A DNA stretch of 64,000 bases, from the NCBI GenBank assembly GCA_041737835.1, contig JBGSQY010000022.1. One strand, 5' to 3'. Position 1 is the stretch's first letter; each line of letters begins with the position of its first letter. Origin of the DNA: Bythopirellula sp041737835 (lineage in GTDB: Bacteria > Planctomycetota > Planctomycetia > Pirellulales > Lacipirellulaceae). Under the pieces are notes generated by a model. The model made no database searches. It was not told where the DNA came from and saw only the letters and a list, made by a program, of their open reading frames with translations. Shown here piece by piece: positions 27,181 through 36,117 of this stretch. The translations under genes were made by a program, and so were the position numbers.

Positions 27181-28827
27181 ATGAAAATCGTCATCGTGGG
27201 TGCGGTGGCGGGTGGGGCATCGGCCGCGGCTCGGGCACGCCGCTTGGATGAAGATGCCGAGATCATTCTTTTGGAACGAGGCGAGGCGCCCTCGTTTGCC
27301 AACTGCGGCCTCCCCTATTACATCGGTGGCGTAATTCAGGGCCGCGATAAATTGCTCGTTGCGCCGAAACAGCGACTTATCGATCGCTACCGGCTGGATG
27401 TTCGCACACGCAGTGAAGTGCTGAGCATCGACCGCGAGGCAAGAAAAGTACATATCCGCGAGCTGGAATCAGGCCGCGAATACTCTGAGTCCTACGACAA
27501 GTTGATTCTTTCCCCCGGTGCCGTGCCAATTCGCCCGCCGATTCCTGGCGCGAATCTGCCCAATGTGTTTACGTTGCGCGATCTGCGCGATGCCGATCAA
27601 CTGTTTGCGGTGACAAGCTCAGCGAAAAGTGCAGTCATCGTTGGTGCGGGCTTCATTGGTTTGGAAATGGCCGAAAATCTCGTCCATCGCGGGATTCAAA
27701 CCACGGTGGTGGAACTGGCCAACCAGATTCTGCCTCCTTGGGACGCCGAAATGGTCAGCCCGATTGCCGACCACTTGCGTGCCAAGGGCGTGCAGCTTGT
27801 GCTCTCCGATGCCGCGGAAGCGATCGAACCTCAAAATGGTCAGCTGCATTTGCGCCTGCGGTCTGGTGAGCAACTCACTGCCGATTTTGTGGTGCTGAGC
27901 GTGGGCGTTCGGCCCGAGAACAAACTGGCCCTTGATGCAGAATTAGAAGTTGGTCCGCGTGGCGGCATCCGTGTCAACGAATACATGCAAACGAGCGACC
28001 CCGATATTTATGCAGTTGGTGATGCAGTCGAAACTTTCAACTTCATCGATGGATCACCATCGCAGATTCCACTGGCCGGGCCCGCCAACCGCCAGGGCCG
28101 CATCGCCGCTGATCATATCTTTGGTCACGAGGCTCATTTTCGCGGTACCCAGGGCACGGCCATCGTCGGTGTGTTTGAGATGGCTGCAGCAATGACGGGG
28201 TTCAGCGAGAAAGTACTGCGGACTGCGAACATTCCTTACGAGAAAATTTATGTGCACCCTGCGCATCATGCCGGCTACTATCCGGGTGCCGAGCAAATGA
28301 CTTTGAAACTCTTATTCGCACCTTCCGATGGGAAAATTCTTGGCGCACAAATTGCTGGACGTTCCGGAGTTGATAAGCGAATCGATGTGCTGGCCGTTGC
28401 GATTCAAGCAGGCATGACCGTGTACGACTTAGAAGAAATGGAACTCGCCTACGCCCCGCAATTTGGTTCTGCGAAGGATCCCGTTAATATGGCGGGGTTT
28501 GTTGCGGCTGGTGTACTGGAAGACTTGCAGCCGATTGCTCACTTCGACCAAACGCAGGATAATGAGCACAAGTTTCTGGTGGATGTACGTTCGCCGGAAG
28601 AATTCGCGCGGGGTAGTGTCCCCGGTGCGGTGAATATTCCCATCGAGCAGTTGCGTGAGCGGCTTGATGAGTTGCCACGTGAGAAAACCATCTTGGCGTA
28701 TTGCCAAGTGGGGCAACGCGGTTACTTGGCAACACGCATCCTCGCGCAGCGGGGATTCAACGTGGCCAATCTGAGCGGCGGCTACACAACTTACAAACAA
28801 GTCATGGCTGCTCGCGAACAAAGATAA
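27181..28827 (+). CDS. FAD-dependent CoA-disulfide/persulfide reductase fused to rhodanese
   Basis: A 548-residue flavoenzyme. The FAD site begins KIVIVGAVAGGASAAARAR; the single redox cysteine is Cys42 in FANCGLPYYIGG, as in coenzyme A disulfide reductase. The NAD(P)H site is AVIVGAGFIGLEMAENL (about 151). The dimerisation domain follows (about 325-440). A rhodanese domain ends the protein (about 455-545) with CQVGQRG as the active loop. Known CoADR-Rhd proteins reduce CoA- or glutathione-linked persulfides with NADH. The pairing with a membrane rhodanese fits detoxification of sulfide or polysulfide. Confidence 0.93.
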   Translation: MKIVIVGAVAGGASAAARARRLDEDAEIILLERGEAPSFANCGLPYYIGGVIQGRDKLLVAPKQRLIDRYRLDVRTRSEVLSIDREARKVHIRELESGREYSESYDKLILSPGAVPIRPPIPGANLPNVFTLRDLRDADQLFAVTSSAKSAVIVGAGFIGLEMAENLVHRGIQTTVVELANQILPPWDAEMVSPIADHLRAKGVQLVLSDAAEAIEPQNGQLHLRLRSGEQLTADFVVLSVGVRPENKLALDAELEVGPRGGIRVNEYMQTSDPDIYAVGDAVETFNFIDGSPSQIPLAGPANRQGRIAADHIFGHEAHFRGTQGTAIVGVFEMAAAMTGFSEKVLRTANIPYEKIYVHPAHHAGYYPGAEQMTLKLLFAPSDGKILGAQIAGRSGVDKRIDVLAVAIQAGMTVYDLEEMELAYAPQFGSAKDPVNMAGFVAAGVLEDLQPIAHFDQTQDNEHKFLVDVRSPEEFARGSVPGAVNIPIEQLRERLDELPREKTILAYCQVGQRGYLATRILAQRGFNVANLSGGYTTYKQVMAAREQR

Positions 28828-28840
28828 AACGGAGGATGAA

Positions 28841-29269
28841 ATGGACAAAGAAACCCTGATCAAGAAGCTCAATGAAGATCTAGCGGGTGAGTTATCTGCG
28901 ATCATTCAATACTTAACTTACGCAGCCAAAGCAACGGGGCCCTATCGTCCGCAACTCGCGGAGTTTTTCCTCGCCGAAGTGCCCGATGAACAAGGCCACG
29001 CGCAGTTTTTAGCCAACAAGATCGTAGCCTTGGGTGGCGAGCCGACGACGGTCCCCCGTCCAGTGACCGAAGCTCACAGCAATCACGAAATGCTCGAAGC
29101 GATCCTCAAGGCCGAGAAAAAGGCGACTGCCGATTACACCCAGCGAGCCAAAGAAGCCGATGCCTTCGGCGACAAAGGCCTCGCCGTGCAGCTCGAAGAC
29201 ATGGTCCGCGACGAAAGTGGCCACGCCGAAGAAACCGAACGGATCTTGCGCGACTGGCCGCTGAAGTAG
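28841..29269 (+). CDS. Ferritin-like (bacterioferritin-type) diiron protein
   Basis: A 142-residue four-helix protein with a full diiron ligand set: Glu17, Glu50 with His53 (DEQGH), Glu92, and Glu125 with His128 (DESGH). The family stores iron or acts as a peroxidase on it. The Met ligand used for haem in bacterioferritin cannot be assigned with certainty. It is the last gene of the ArsR operon, 13 nt after the reductase, followed by a strong terminator. Its company suggests keeping free iron away from reactive sulfur species. Confidence 0.9.
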   Translation: MDKETLIKKLNEDLAGELSAIIQYLTYAAKATGPYRPQLAEFFLAEVPDEQGHAQFLANKIVALGGEPTTVPRPVTEAHSNHEMLEAILKAEKKATADYTQRAKEADAFGDKGLAVQLEDMVRDESGHAEETERILRDWPLK

Positions 29270-29335
29270 CTGGCATACCCGCTAAAACACCGCTCGGGGT
29301 GTCATTCCGAGGGAGCCTAGGCGACTGAGGAATCT

Positions 29336-29391
29336 GGCTTCAATCGTCACACGCTATGCGAAGTGTGTGACGATTGAAGCCTATTTATTTT
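29336..29391 (+). terminator. Strong terminator of the ArsR-ferritin operon
   Basis: GGCTTCAATCGTCACAC (29336-29352) pairs perfectly over 17 bp with GTGTGACGATTGAAGCC (29365-29381), followed by the T-rich TATTTATTTT. The preceding ATTCCGAGGGAGCC...GACTGAGGAATCT stretch (29304-29335) is itself an imperfect dyad and may be part of a dispersed repeat. Confidence 0.85.
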
Positions 29392-29441
29392 CCTGCGATA
29401 AAATCTGATCGCGTCTCAGGAATCAAAATTTTGCTGCTTAA

Positions 29442-30344
29442 TTAGAAGTTGAGCATCTTACGATAGAGTTGCATCCGGTCATCGATATCCGCACGGGTGA
29501 TTTCGGTCAGCCGTTCCAGTCCAAAACCTTCGACATTAAAACTCGCCACGAGAATACCGTAGGCCATCGCGGTCTTGAGCGTTTCGGGATCGAAGTTGTC
29601 ACGTTCCGAAAGATAGCCCATCATCCCGCCGGCGAAGCTGTCGCCCGCGCCCGTGGGATCGATGACGTTTTGCGTGGGGTAAGCCGGGAGCACATAGGTT
29701 TCATGTTCGCTAAAGAACATGGCTCCATGTTCGCCCTTTTTGATGATCACAAACTTAGGACCCATCTCACGCACGCGATGACCCGCCGTGACGAGATTTT
29801 CCGTCTGGGCGATTAACTTGGCTTCGCTATCGTTAAGCACCAACCCATCAAGTTGCGTGAGCAACTTATTGAGATCTTCCCGTGCGATGTTGATCCACAA
29901 GTCCATCGTGTCGGCCACGGCTAGCCGTCGACCAGGCACTTGCGAGAGAACTTTCATCTGCACGGCTGGCACGCCGTTGGCGAGAAACACATATTTTGCC
30001 CGGCGATAACTTTCCGGCAGCACGGGATCGAACTCGCCAAACACGTTGAGCTGCACGTCGAGCGTGTCGCGGTCGTTCATGTTGTCGTGATAACGGCCGG
30101 TCCAAGTAAAGGTCTTACCGCCTTCCACTTGGTGCAGCCCCGACACGTCGATGTTGCGGTCGCTGAGCAATTTGGTGTGCTCGGCGGGCCAATCGGCACC
30201 GACGACCCCCACGAGCCGCACGCTTGTGAAGAAGCTCGCGGCATAGGAAAAGTGGGTGGCCGAACCCCCAAGCAGGTTATCCCGACGGTCAGTGGGAGTT
30301 TCGACGTTATCAATAGCGACCGATCCGACAACAACAAGTGGCAT
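29442..30344 (-). CDS. PfkB-family carbohydrate/nucleoside kinase
   Basis: Transfers phosphate from ATP to a sugar-like alcohol. ATG 30344 gives 300 residues and starts right at the first strand (MPLVVVGSVAIDNVET); a TTG six codons upstream is less likely. The family loop GGSATHFSYAASFF binds substrate near residue 26. The anion-hole and catalytic motif DPTGAGDSFAGGMMGYL lies at about 234-250, with the catalytic Asp in GAGD. The length suits ribokinase or adenosine-kinase types. The substrate is not evident and the gene has no metabolic neighbours. Confidence 0.9.
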   Translation of the reverse strand: MPLVVVGSVAIDNVETPTDRRDNLLGGSATHFSYAASFFTSVRLVGVVGADWPAEHTKLLSDRNIDVSGLHQVEGGKTFTWTGRYHDNMNDRDTLDVQLNVFGEFDPVLPESYRRAKYVFLANGVPAVQMKVLSQVPGRRLAVADTMDLWINIAREDLNKLLTQLDGLVLNDSEAKLIAQTENLVTAGHRVREMGPKFVIIKKGEHGAMFFSEHETYVLPAYPTQNVIDPTGAGDSFAGGMMGYLSERDNFDPETLKTAMAYGILVASFNVEGFGLERLTEITRADIDDRMQLYRKMLNF

Positions 30345-30476
30345 GGCTTTGGCGGGCCCCAATTATTAGGAAAACCCAGTAGCGGGCGGTGAATCAAGGA
30401 AGTGCTTCAAATCCTAAACGAACCCGCGATTATGCCCGCTTAGGCCCTACCATGACAAGGGCCGATCTCGGCGCCG

Positions 30477-32120
30477 CTATGGAGTTTGCACAGTCTCGCC
30501 GCCAGAAATCGTCAACAATTTCTTGAAAACATCCTTGTCGATATTCTCGGCAATCATCCTGACCGAACCATCACAGAATCCCACGACAAATGTGCCAGGA
30601 TGCATCGAACCCGTGAGTCCGTTCAGCGGATTTTCCGGATCGACTTCCCAGTCGTCGGGTTTCGTCCAAGTTGTGGCACGATCATCGCTGACTTGTACGA
30701 CGGCTATGGTATTTGAGGTGCCATCCGTAATCTGCTTCATCGACGTACCCTTTTCCGTACCGTTGAACAGATTGCCCGCGCCTTTGACTCCGAGATAGTG
30801 ACTAAGGCCCTCAGTGGGATTTTTGCCTGAACTAGAGTCGATGTAAACTTCGGGCATTTTGGCGATGAGAGTCTTGTTGTGTTCGCTGTCCCACGGTTCA
30901 TCGAGATGAAACTGATTGTAAAGAGCCTGTTGCTCTAAGTAGGGAAGAATATGCACACGCCAGCTCAAAAGCGGTTTGCCATCCTTGTAATTGGCATGAG
31001 CGGGGAATGACTTGGTCGCTGATTCATGGTTCAGCATGGCTAGCATGATCTGTTTGACATTGTTCATCGACGAATTCCGCCGGGCCGCTTCGCGTGCGGC
31101 TTGCACAGCGGGAAGCAACAAAGCCACCAAGATTCCCGAAATGGCCACCGTTGTCAGTGCCGTGGCATCACTCCCCTCCCCTGCAACACGAAAGATAACA
31201 AACTTCTCCCCTTCGCGTTTGGGCATCACCGCGTCGTAAGTGCTCGAGAGCATCCGTTCTTGATAACGGCCCAGCGCCTGCTGCACGGGGTCGGCATCCG
31301 CTTTAAGCCGAGCGATCTCCGCGTTGGCTTGCGTCTTGATCAGGTCGCCGGTCTTCACCAGGATTTGCTCAAGCTTTTCGGCGTCTGCAGCGTTGTTGGC
31401 GTCGACGACCAGCTCGCTCGTGCCGGCGTTCGAAACATTGATGCGGAATTCAACCGACTTGATCAAGTTGGGCGCTTCATACAGATAACCCAACTCCATG
31501 GGGATCTCGGCTTGCATGAGTCCCATGTTGATCATGGGGCGCAGTGGCGCGACATCGACCGCGACATACAAATCATCGCCCGCCGCCGAGGCCAGCTTGG
31601 CATTGATGTTGTTCTCATAGGGCGTGATCCCGCCAGTAAGAAATTTTTGCAGCACGTCTTCTGAGGTGGCAAGAATCGTGGTGTCAGTGGGGAAGTACAG
31701 GCTCGGCTCGATCGGCTTGGGATTCTTGAAATGGGGCCGTGCGCTGCCGACTTGCTCTTCCAAATTCTTGGTCACTTCGGGAACCAGTTTTCCCGCCACG
31801 TCGCTGGTGAAACTCATGATCACCGAATAATTTGGCGGACCCGTGAGCGGAGGCTCCATCGAAATGAGCAAGCGGTCCATTTCCAAGGCGTCGATGCCAA
31901 CATACTGGATGGAAGCCGCCTGCAATACTTCCAGCGGCATCATCTGAAACATGGGCGAGTTGTAAATCGCTTGCGGCCGCGCCGAAACAACGAGGCAAGC
32001 CTGGGGCAGCACGTACGTCATATCAATCGGCGCCACATCTTGGGCCAGCAAATGACCACTCGGCGTAACCAGCATCAAGAACGCCAAAAACCAACACAGG
32101 AAACGCGATTGAATCAACAT
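30477..32120 (-). CDS. DUF1559 protein with internal prepilin-like helix
   Basis: About 547 residues from ATG 32120, with a signal peptide (MLIQSRFLCWFLAFLMLVTP, then SGHLLAQ). An exported N-terminal region of about 300 residues follows with no family I can name. Then comes ALTTVAISGILVALLLPAVQ AAREAARR (about 321-348), the hydrophobic helix normally found at the very N-terminus of DUF1559 prepilin-like proteins. The DUF1559 domain follows: FPAHANYKDGKPLLSWRV, ILPYLEQQALYNQF, and near the end DGTSNTIAVVQVSDDR and NGLTGSMHPGTFVVGFCDGS. Such proteins are expanded in planctomycetes; their function is unknown. A REP palindrome lies just upstream of the start. Confidence 0.85.
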   Translation of the reverse strand: MLIQSRFLCWFLAFLMLVTPSGHLLAQDVAPIDMTYVLPQACLVVSARPQAIYNSPMFQMMPLEVLQAASIQYVGIDALEMDRLLISMEPPLTGPPNYSVIMSFTSDVAGKLVPEVTKNLEEQVGSARPHFKNPKPIEPSLYFPTDTTILATSEDVLQKFLTGGITPYENNINAKLASAAGDDLYVAVDVAPLRPMINMGLMQAEIPMELGYLYEAPNLIKSVEFRINVSNAGTSELVVDANNAADAEKLEQILVKTGDLIKTQANAEIARLKADADPVQQALGRYQERMLSSTYDAVMPKREGEKFVIFRVAGEGSDATALTTVAISGILVALLLPAVQAAREAARRNSSMNNVKQIMLAMLNHESATKSFPAHANYKDGKPLLSWRVHILPYLEQQALYNQFHLDEPWDSEHNKTLIAKMPEVYIDSSSGKNPTEGLSHYLGVKGAGNLFNGTEKGTSMKQITDGTSNTIAVVQVSDDRATTWTKPDDWEVDPENPLNGLTGSMHPGTFVVGFCDGSVRMIAENIDKDVFKKLLTISGGETVQTP

Positions 32121-32133
32121 AAGGAAAGTCCCC

Positions 32134-32161
32134 AGGCGAGCCCACTTCAGTGGGCGGTGCA
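32134..32161 (-). repeat. REP palindrome, left of the RAYT gene
   Basis: AGGCGAG followed by CCCACTTCAGTGGG and CGGTGCA. The core CCCAC-TTCA-GTGGG (32141-32154) is a hairpin. It has the same frame and flanks as the two copies at 32816-32884, with the stem changed compensatorily (CCCAC/GTGGG instead of CCCGC/GCGGG). It lies between the DUF1559 start and the RAYT stop. Confidence 0.8.
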
Positions 32162-32175
32162 CAAAAACGTAACCA

Positions 32176-32778
32176 TCACTTAGGTCGCTTATTCAAATAC
32201 CGTTTATACGGCACCCCATCCAAAAAAGCATCCAGTTCAAGCGAACGCCGAATAGCAGACTCCACATTAACGTTCACTCGCGTGTGCGGATAGGACCGCC
32301 AATCATCCGCAACGCCATGGCGGACGGCCTGCATCAGCGTGTACCGATAAGCCAACCGGCCTTGTCTTTCATCGCGGATCGCACCGTCGAAGTATTCGTG
32401 GCCTTTGGCATCGCGCCAAAAATTAAGTCGCCGCTCGGGCAACAAATCATTCACTAATTTTGCCACGGAACCGTGAAGTCGCTGCATCCACGGCGAAAGT
32501 TTTCGCCCTTCGTACAAATAACCGAGCGTGTGATAATGGTTGTCCAGCAGGGAGGTCACCCAAGGCACGAAGCGAAATTGCTTGGTAGAGTGCTCGAAAC
32601 GGTCCCAGAAAACCGTTTTGGCTACTTCGCTGCGAAGTGCAGGAAACTGATCACGACACCGAGCCGTGATAAAGTAAACTTGGTTATCAATCAGCCAATG
32701 TTCATACCGATAGGACTCACCGTATTCAAGATTCCGACCTCGCGAGATTTTGCGAACAGGTTTGGACATGTGCCGCAT
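32176..32778 (-). CDS. REP-associated tyrosine transposase (RAYT, IS200/Y1-like)
   Basis: A 200-residue single-strand endonuclease of the Y1-HUH superfamily. The metal-binding histidines are His81 and His83 in LLDNHYHTLGYL. The nucleophile is most likely Tyr146, because YTLMQAVRHGV aligns with the Y..NPVRAGLV motif of relatives; the usual Asn-Pro is Gln-Ala here. RAYTs bind and cut REP palindromes and are thought to spread them. REP copies sit at both ends of the gene (32134-32161 and 32816-32884), which supports the call. ATG 32778 is taken as the start; ATG 32769 is an alternative. It is a domesticated element rather than a complete insertion sequence. Confidence 0.88.
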   Translation of the reverse strand: MRHMSKPVRKISRGRNLEYGESYRYEHWLIDNQVYFITARCRDQFPALRSEVAKTVFWDRFEHSTKQFRFVPWVTSLLDNHYHTLGYLYEGRKLSPWMQRLHGSVAKLVNDLLPERRLNFWRDAKGHEYFDGAIRDERQGRLAYRYTLMQAVRHGVADDWRSYPHTRVNVNVESAIRRSLELDAFLDGVPYKRYLNKRPK

Positions 32779-32815
32779 TGTAATGGAGTTTTGACATCAT
32801 GCAAAGCAGTTTTAG

Positions 32816-32884
32816 GCACCGCCCGCTGAAGCGGGCTCGCCTACTCAAATCGCCTACTGGCGAGCCCGCTTCAGCGGGCGGTGC
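32816..32884 (+). repeat. Inverted pair of REP palindromes (BIME-like)
   Basis: Two REP units in opposite orientation. Arms 32816-32841 and 32859-32884 are perfect 26-nt reverse complements with a 17-nt spacer. Each arm contains its own hairpin (CCCGCTGAAGCGGG on the left; CCCGCTTCAGCGGG on the right). They lie between the RAYT start and the NCS2 permease start, and could fold into one long cruciform or RNA stem. Confidence 0.9.
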
Positions 32885-32911
32885 ATTTTATTAACTATGT
32901 AACCCCCACCC

Positions 32912-34327
32912 ATGAACTTCCTCGAACGCCAATTTCAACTCTCCGCCCGCGGCACCACAGTCGGTACCGAGTTCGCCGCGGGGGTGACCACATTCCTCAC
33001 GATGTGTTACATCATCTTCGTGCAGCCCGCGATGCTCTCGGGGAAGATGTTTGGCATCGATACCGGCATGGACTTCGCCGGCGTCATGGCCGCGACCTGC
33101 ATTGCCTCGGCCATTGCCTCAGTTGTGATGGCACTCATGGCGAACTACCCCGTGGCCTTGGCTCCGGGGATGGGAATCAATGCCTATTTCGTGCTGGCCT
33201 TGCTCCCCGCCATCGCTGCCACGGGGCACGACGAGCCTTGGCAAGTCGCACTGGGCGTGGTGCTGCTAAGCGGTCTGTTGTTCTTGGTGCTGACGCTATT
33301 AGGTGTACGCGAAAAAATCTTTGATGCCCTCAGCCCCAGCCTCAAGAGTGCGATCGCCGTGGGCATTGGCTTGTTTATCGCACTGATCGGCCTCAAGAAT
33401 GGTGAAGTCATTATCGCCAACCCCGCGACGTTCATCGCCATGAACCACGTCGTTTACGACCCCGACGTGATCGTTTTCTTCGTGGGACTTGTCGTGGGCG
33501 GAGCATTTTTCGCCCGCAACATCCGCGGGGCCGTCCTCGCGGGAATCGTGGCATCGTTGCTGACGGCTATCTTGCTGCAAATGCTGCTGCCTAACTTTGA
33601 AAGCTGGACATCAAACCCCGTCGTGGCTCAATCGCAACTCATGACGAAGTTACATTGGTCGGGCGACTGGATGGCCCCTCCCCCCTCGCTTGTACCAACC
33701 TTTTTCAAATTCGATCTGCTCGGCGTGTTCGACCTGCGAATCCTGCCGTTCGTGGTCGTGTTTTTGTTCATCGACATGTTCGACACGATTGGCACGCTCA
33801 TCGGAGTGACCCAACAAGCGGGACTCGTAAAAAATGGTAAGCTCCCCAATGTCGGCCGCGCGATGACTGCCGACGCCACGGGCACGATCTGCGGGGCTTG
33901 TTTCGGCACGTCGACCGTGACCAGCTACGTGGAATCCGCGGCCGGTGTGGAAGCCGGGGGCCGCACCGGTTTGACGGCGATCTTCACGGCCTGTTGTTTT
34001 CTCGCGGCGCTATTTTTCGCACCTCTTGTGGAACTCGTCGGTTCCTATCCACCAATCACCGCTTCGGCCTTGGTGTTGGTGGGAGCAATGATGGTTCGCA
34101 ACATCACCGAAATCGATTGGCAAACACCCGGCGAGGCAATCCCCGCGTTCTTGCTGATGATTGCCATCCCCTTCACATTTTCCATCGGCGATGGCATCGC
34201 GTTGGGTCTGGTCGCGTATGTGGCGATCAATCTGCTCGCTGGACGCAAACAAGCCGTCAATCTGACACTCGGAATACTCGCAGCATTAATACTCGCTTAC
34301 TTTGTGTTTGTGAGGGCGAGTATTTAA
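32912..34327 (+). CDS. NCS2/AzgA-type purine (hypoxanthine/guanine/adenine) permease
   Basis: A 471-residue inner-membrane proton symporter with about 12-14 hydrophobic segments. AzgA-branch features: FLTMCYIIFVQPAMLS (about 30), LAPGMGINAYFVLAL (about 85-99), FLFIDMFDTIGTLIGVTQQAG (about 288-308) and CFGTSTVTSYVESAAGVEAGGRTGLTA (about 330-356). The start is ATG 32912, with the inverted REP pair just upstream. The stop overlaps the convergent glnS stop by 4 nt through a shared TTAA (34324-34327). Substrate preference is predicted from the branch only. Confidence 0.92.
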   Translation: MNFLERQFQLSARGTTVGTEFAAGVTTFLTMCYIIFVQPAMLSGKMFGIDTGMDFAGVMAATCIASAIASVVMALMANYPVALAPGMGINAYFVLALLPAIAATGHDEPWQVALGVVLLSGLLFLVLTLLGVREKIFDALSPSLKSAIAVGIGLFIALIGLKNGEVIIANPATFIAMNHVVYDPDVIVFFVGLVVGGAFFARNIRGAVLAGIVASLLTAILLQMLLPNFESWTSNPVVAQSQLMTKLHWSGDWMAPPPSLVPTFFKFDLLGVFDLRILPFVVVFLFIDMFDTIGTLIGVTQQAGLVKNGKLPNVGRAMTADATGTICGACFGTSTVTSYVESAAGVEAGGRTGLTAIFTACCFLAALFFAPLVELVGSYPPITASALVLVGAMMVRNITEIDWQTPGEAIPAFLLMIAIPFTFSIGDGIALGLVAYVAINLLAGRKQAVNLTLGILAALILAYFVFVRASI

Positions 34328-36003
34328 TTCTTCTTCGCTTCCTTCACCCAACTATCGCGCAACGTCGACGTGCGATTGAACACCGGCTTGTTCGGTTTCG
34401 AGTCCACCGGATCGACGAAAAAGTAGCCCAGCCGTTCGAATTGGTAATGCTCTCCCGGTAAGGCGTTGAGCAGCGATGGTTCGAGTTGGGCCGTGGTCAG
34501 CACGTCGAGCGAATTCGGATTGATGTTGTCGAGAAACGTGCCACCCACGGGAGCTTCGTCGGGATTCTCCACGCGGAACAAGTGATCGTAGAGTCGCACT
34601 TCGGCGTTGATCGCACTCGCGGCGGAAACCCAGTGGATCGTCCCCTTCACTTTGCGGCTGTGATCGGGATCGAACGTACAGTGCAGTTCTGCGATTCTGC
34701 CCGACGCATCTTTCTTGACGTCATCACATTTGATAATCCCTGCGGAGCGAATGCGTACTTCGCCCCCCGGCTTCAATCGGAAAAACTTAGACGGCGCATC
34801 CTCCATGAAGTCGTCTTCTTCGATGAAAATTTCGCGCGTGAGGGGAATCATCCGCGTCCCCATCTCAGGTTTTTGGGGATGATTGGGGGCTTCGATTTCA
34901 ATCACTTTGCCGAGTTCGATATTTGTCAGCACGACTTTGCGCGGCTTCAAGACCGCCATCGCCCGCGGCGAGGTTTCGTTGAGGTTTTCCCGAATTGCAT
35001 CTTCTAGCCACGCCATGTCGATCGTGCTGTTGAACTTCGCCACGCCGATGCGCTCGCAAAAGGCTTGAATCGCCTCGGCGGTGTAGCCGCGGCGGCGCAG
35101 CCCACGAATCGTGAGCATCCGCGGATCGTCCCAACCCGAGACGTGCTTCTCGGTGACCAATTGCAACAGTTTCCGTTTACTCATCACGGCGAAGGTGAGG
35201 TTCAGCCGCGCGAATTCAATCTGTTGCGGATGATGAATCCCCAGCGCTTCACAGAACCAATCGTACAGAGGGCGATGATTCTCAAACTCGAGCGTACAGA
35301 TCGAGTGCGTGATCCCTTCGATCGAATCGCTTTGCCCGTGGGTGTAATCATAAGATGGATAGATGCACCACGTATCGCCCGTGCGATGATGGTGAGCATG
35401 CTTGATACGATACATCACCGGATCGCGGAGATTGATGTTCGACGAAGCCATATCGATCTTCGCGCGCAAGGTCCGCGCGCCGTCGGGGAATTCCCCTTTC
35501 CGCATCCGCGCGAACAAATCGAGATTCTCCTCGACGCTGCGATCGCGGTAGGGACTGTTCTTGCCAGGATCCACAAGCGTGCCGCGGTATTCGCGCATCT
35601 CTTCGGCGTTCAGGTCGCAGACAAAAGCCTTCCCACCTTTGATCAACTGCACCGCCCAGTCGTGAAGTTGTTCGAAGTAATCCGAGGCGAAGAACAGCCG
35701 ATCTTCCCAATCGCCCCCAAGCCAGCGGACGTCGTCGAGAATCGAATCGACGTACTCTTGCTCTTCCTTCGTGGGATTAGTGTCGTCGAACCGCAGATTG
35801 AATTTGCCGCCATACTGCCGCGCGAGCCCTGCATTCAGGCAGATGCTCTTGGCATGGCCGATATGCAGATAGCCATTCGGCTCGGGCGGGAACCGGGTAT
35901 GGACGCGTCCCCCGTTCTTTCCGGCTGCCAAATCGGCATCGATGATTTGTTCAATAAAATTCCGCGAGGCTTTTTCCTCGCCGGGGGTCGGTGCGGTCGA
36001 CAT
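34324..36003 (-). CDS. glnS: Glutaminyl-tRNA synthetase
   Basis: Charges tRNA-Gln with glutamine, so a direct route exists here besides any amidotransferase route. It is 559 residues, near the E. coli length. The class I signature is RFPPEPNGYLHIGHAKS (about 40-56), and the KMSKS-type loop is VMSKRKLLQLV (about 275). FNLRFDDTNP (about 73) and the two C-terminal beta-barrel anticodon-binding domains (about 345-550) complete the fold. GlnRS is patchily distributed in bacteria and thought to be of eukaryotic origin. Confidence 0.97.
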   Translation of the reverse strand: MSTAPTPGEEKASRNFIEQIIDADLAAGKNGGRVHTRFPPEPNGYLHIGHAKSICLNAGLARQYGGKFNLRFDDTNPTKEEQEYVDSILDDVRWLGGDWEDRLFFASDYFEQLHDWAVQLIKGGKAFVCDLNAEEMREYRGTLVDPGKNSPYRDRSVEENLDLFARMRKGEFPDGARTLRAKIDMASSNINLRDPVMYRIKHAHHHRTGDTWCIYPSYDYTHGQSDSIEGITHSICTLEFENHRPLYDWFCEALGIHHPQQIEFARLNLTFAVMSKRKLLQLVTEKHVSGWDDPRMLTIRGLRRRGYTAEAIQAFCERIGVAKFNSTIDMAWLEDAIRENLNETSPRAMAVLKPRKVVLTNIELGKVIEIEAPNHPQKPEMGTRMIPLTREIFIEEDDFMEDAPSKFFRLKPGGEVRIRSAGIIKCDDVKKDASGRIAELHCTFDPDHSRKVKGTIHWVSAASAINAEVRLYDHLFRVENPDEAPVGGTFLDNINPNSLDVLTTAQLEPSLLNALPGEHYQFERLGYFFVDPVDSKPNKPVFNRTSTLRDSWVKEAKKN

Positions 36004-36117
36004 CGTAGGTCCTACTTAAAGTCGCATGATTGCCTAATCTCACTATCAATTTAGCAAATCTTGGCCGCCTTGAGGTAGGTGAGAATCAAATGGTTTTGGA
36101 TTCACACACAGTAAATC

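Noticed and set aside
32176..32778. Complete IS200/IS605 insertion sequence
   Set aside because: No tnpB and no matching element ends apart from REPs; the protein and flanks fit a RAYT.
35065..36054. A 329-codon plus-strand frame
   Set aside because: Antisense to glnS with both class I signatures intact.
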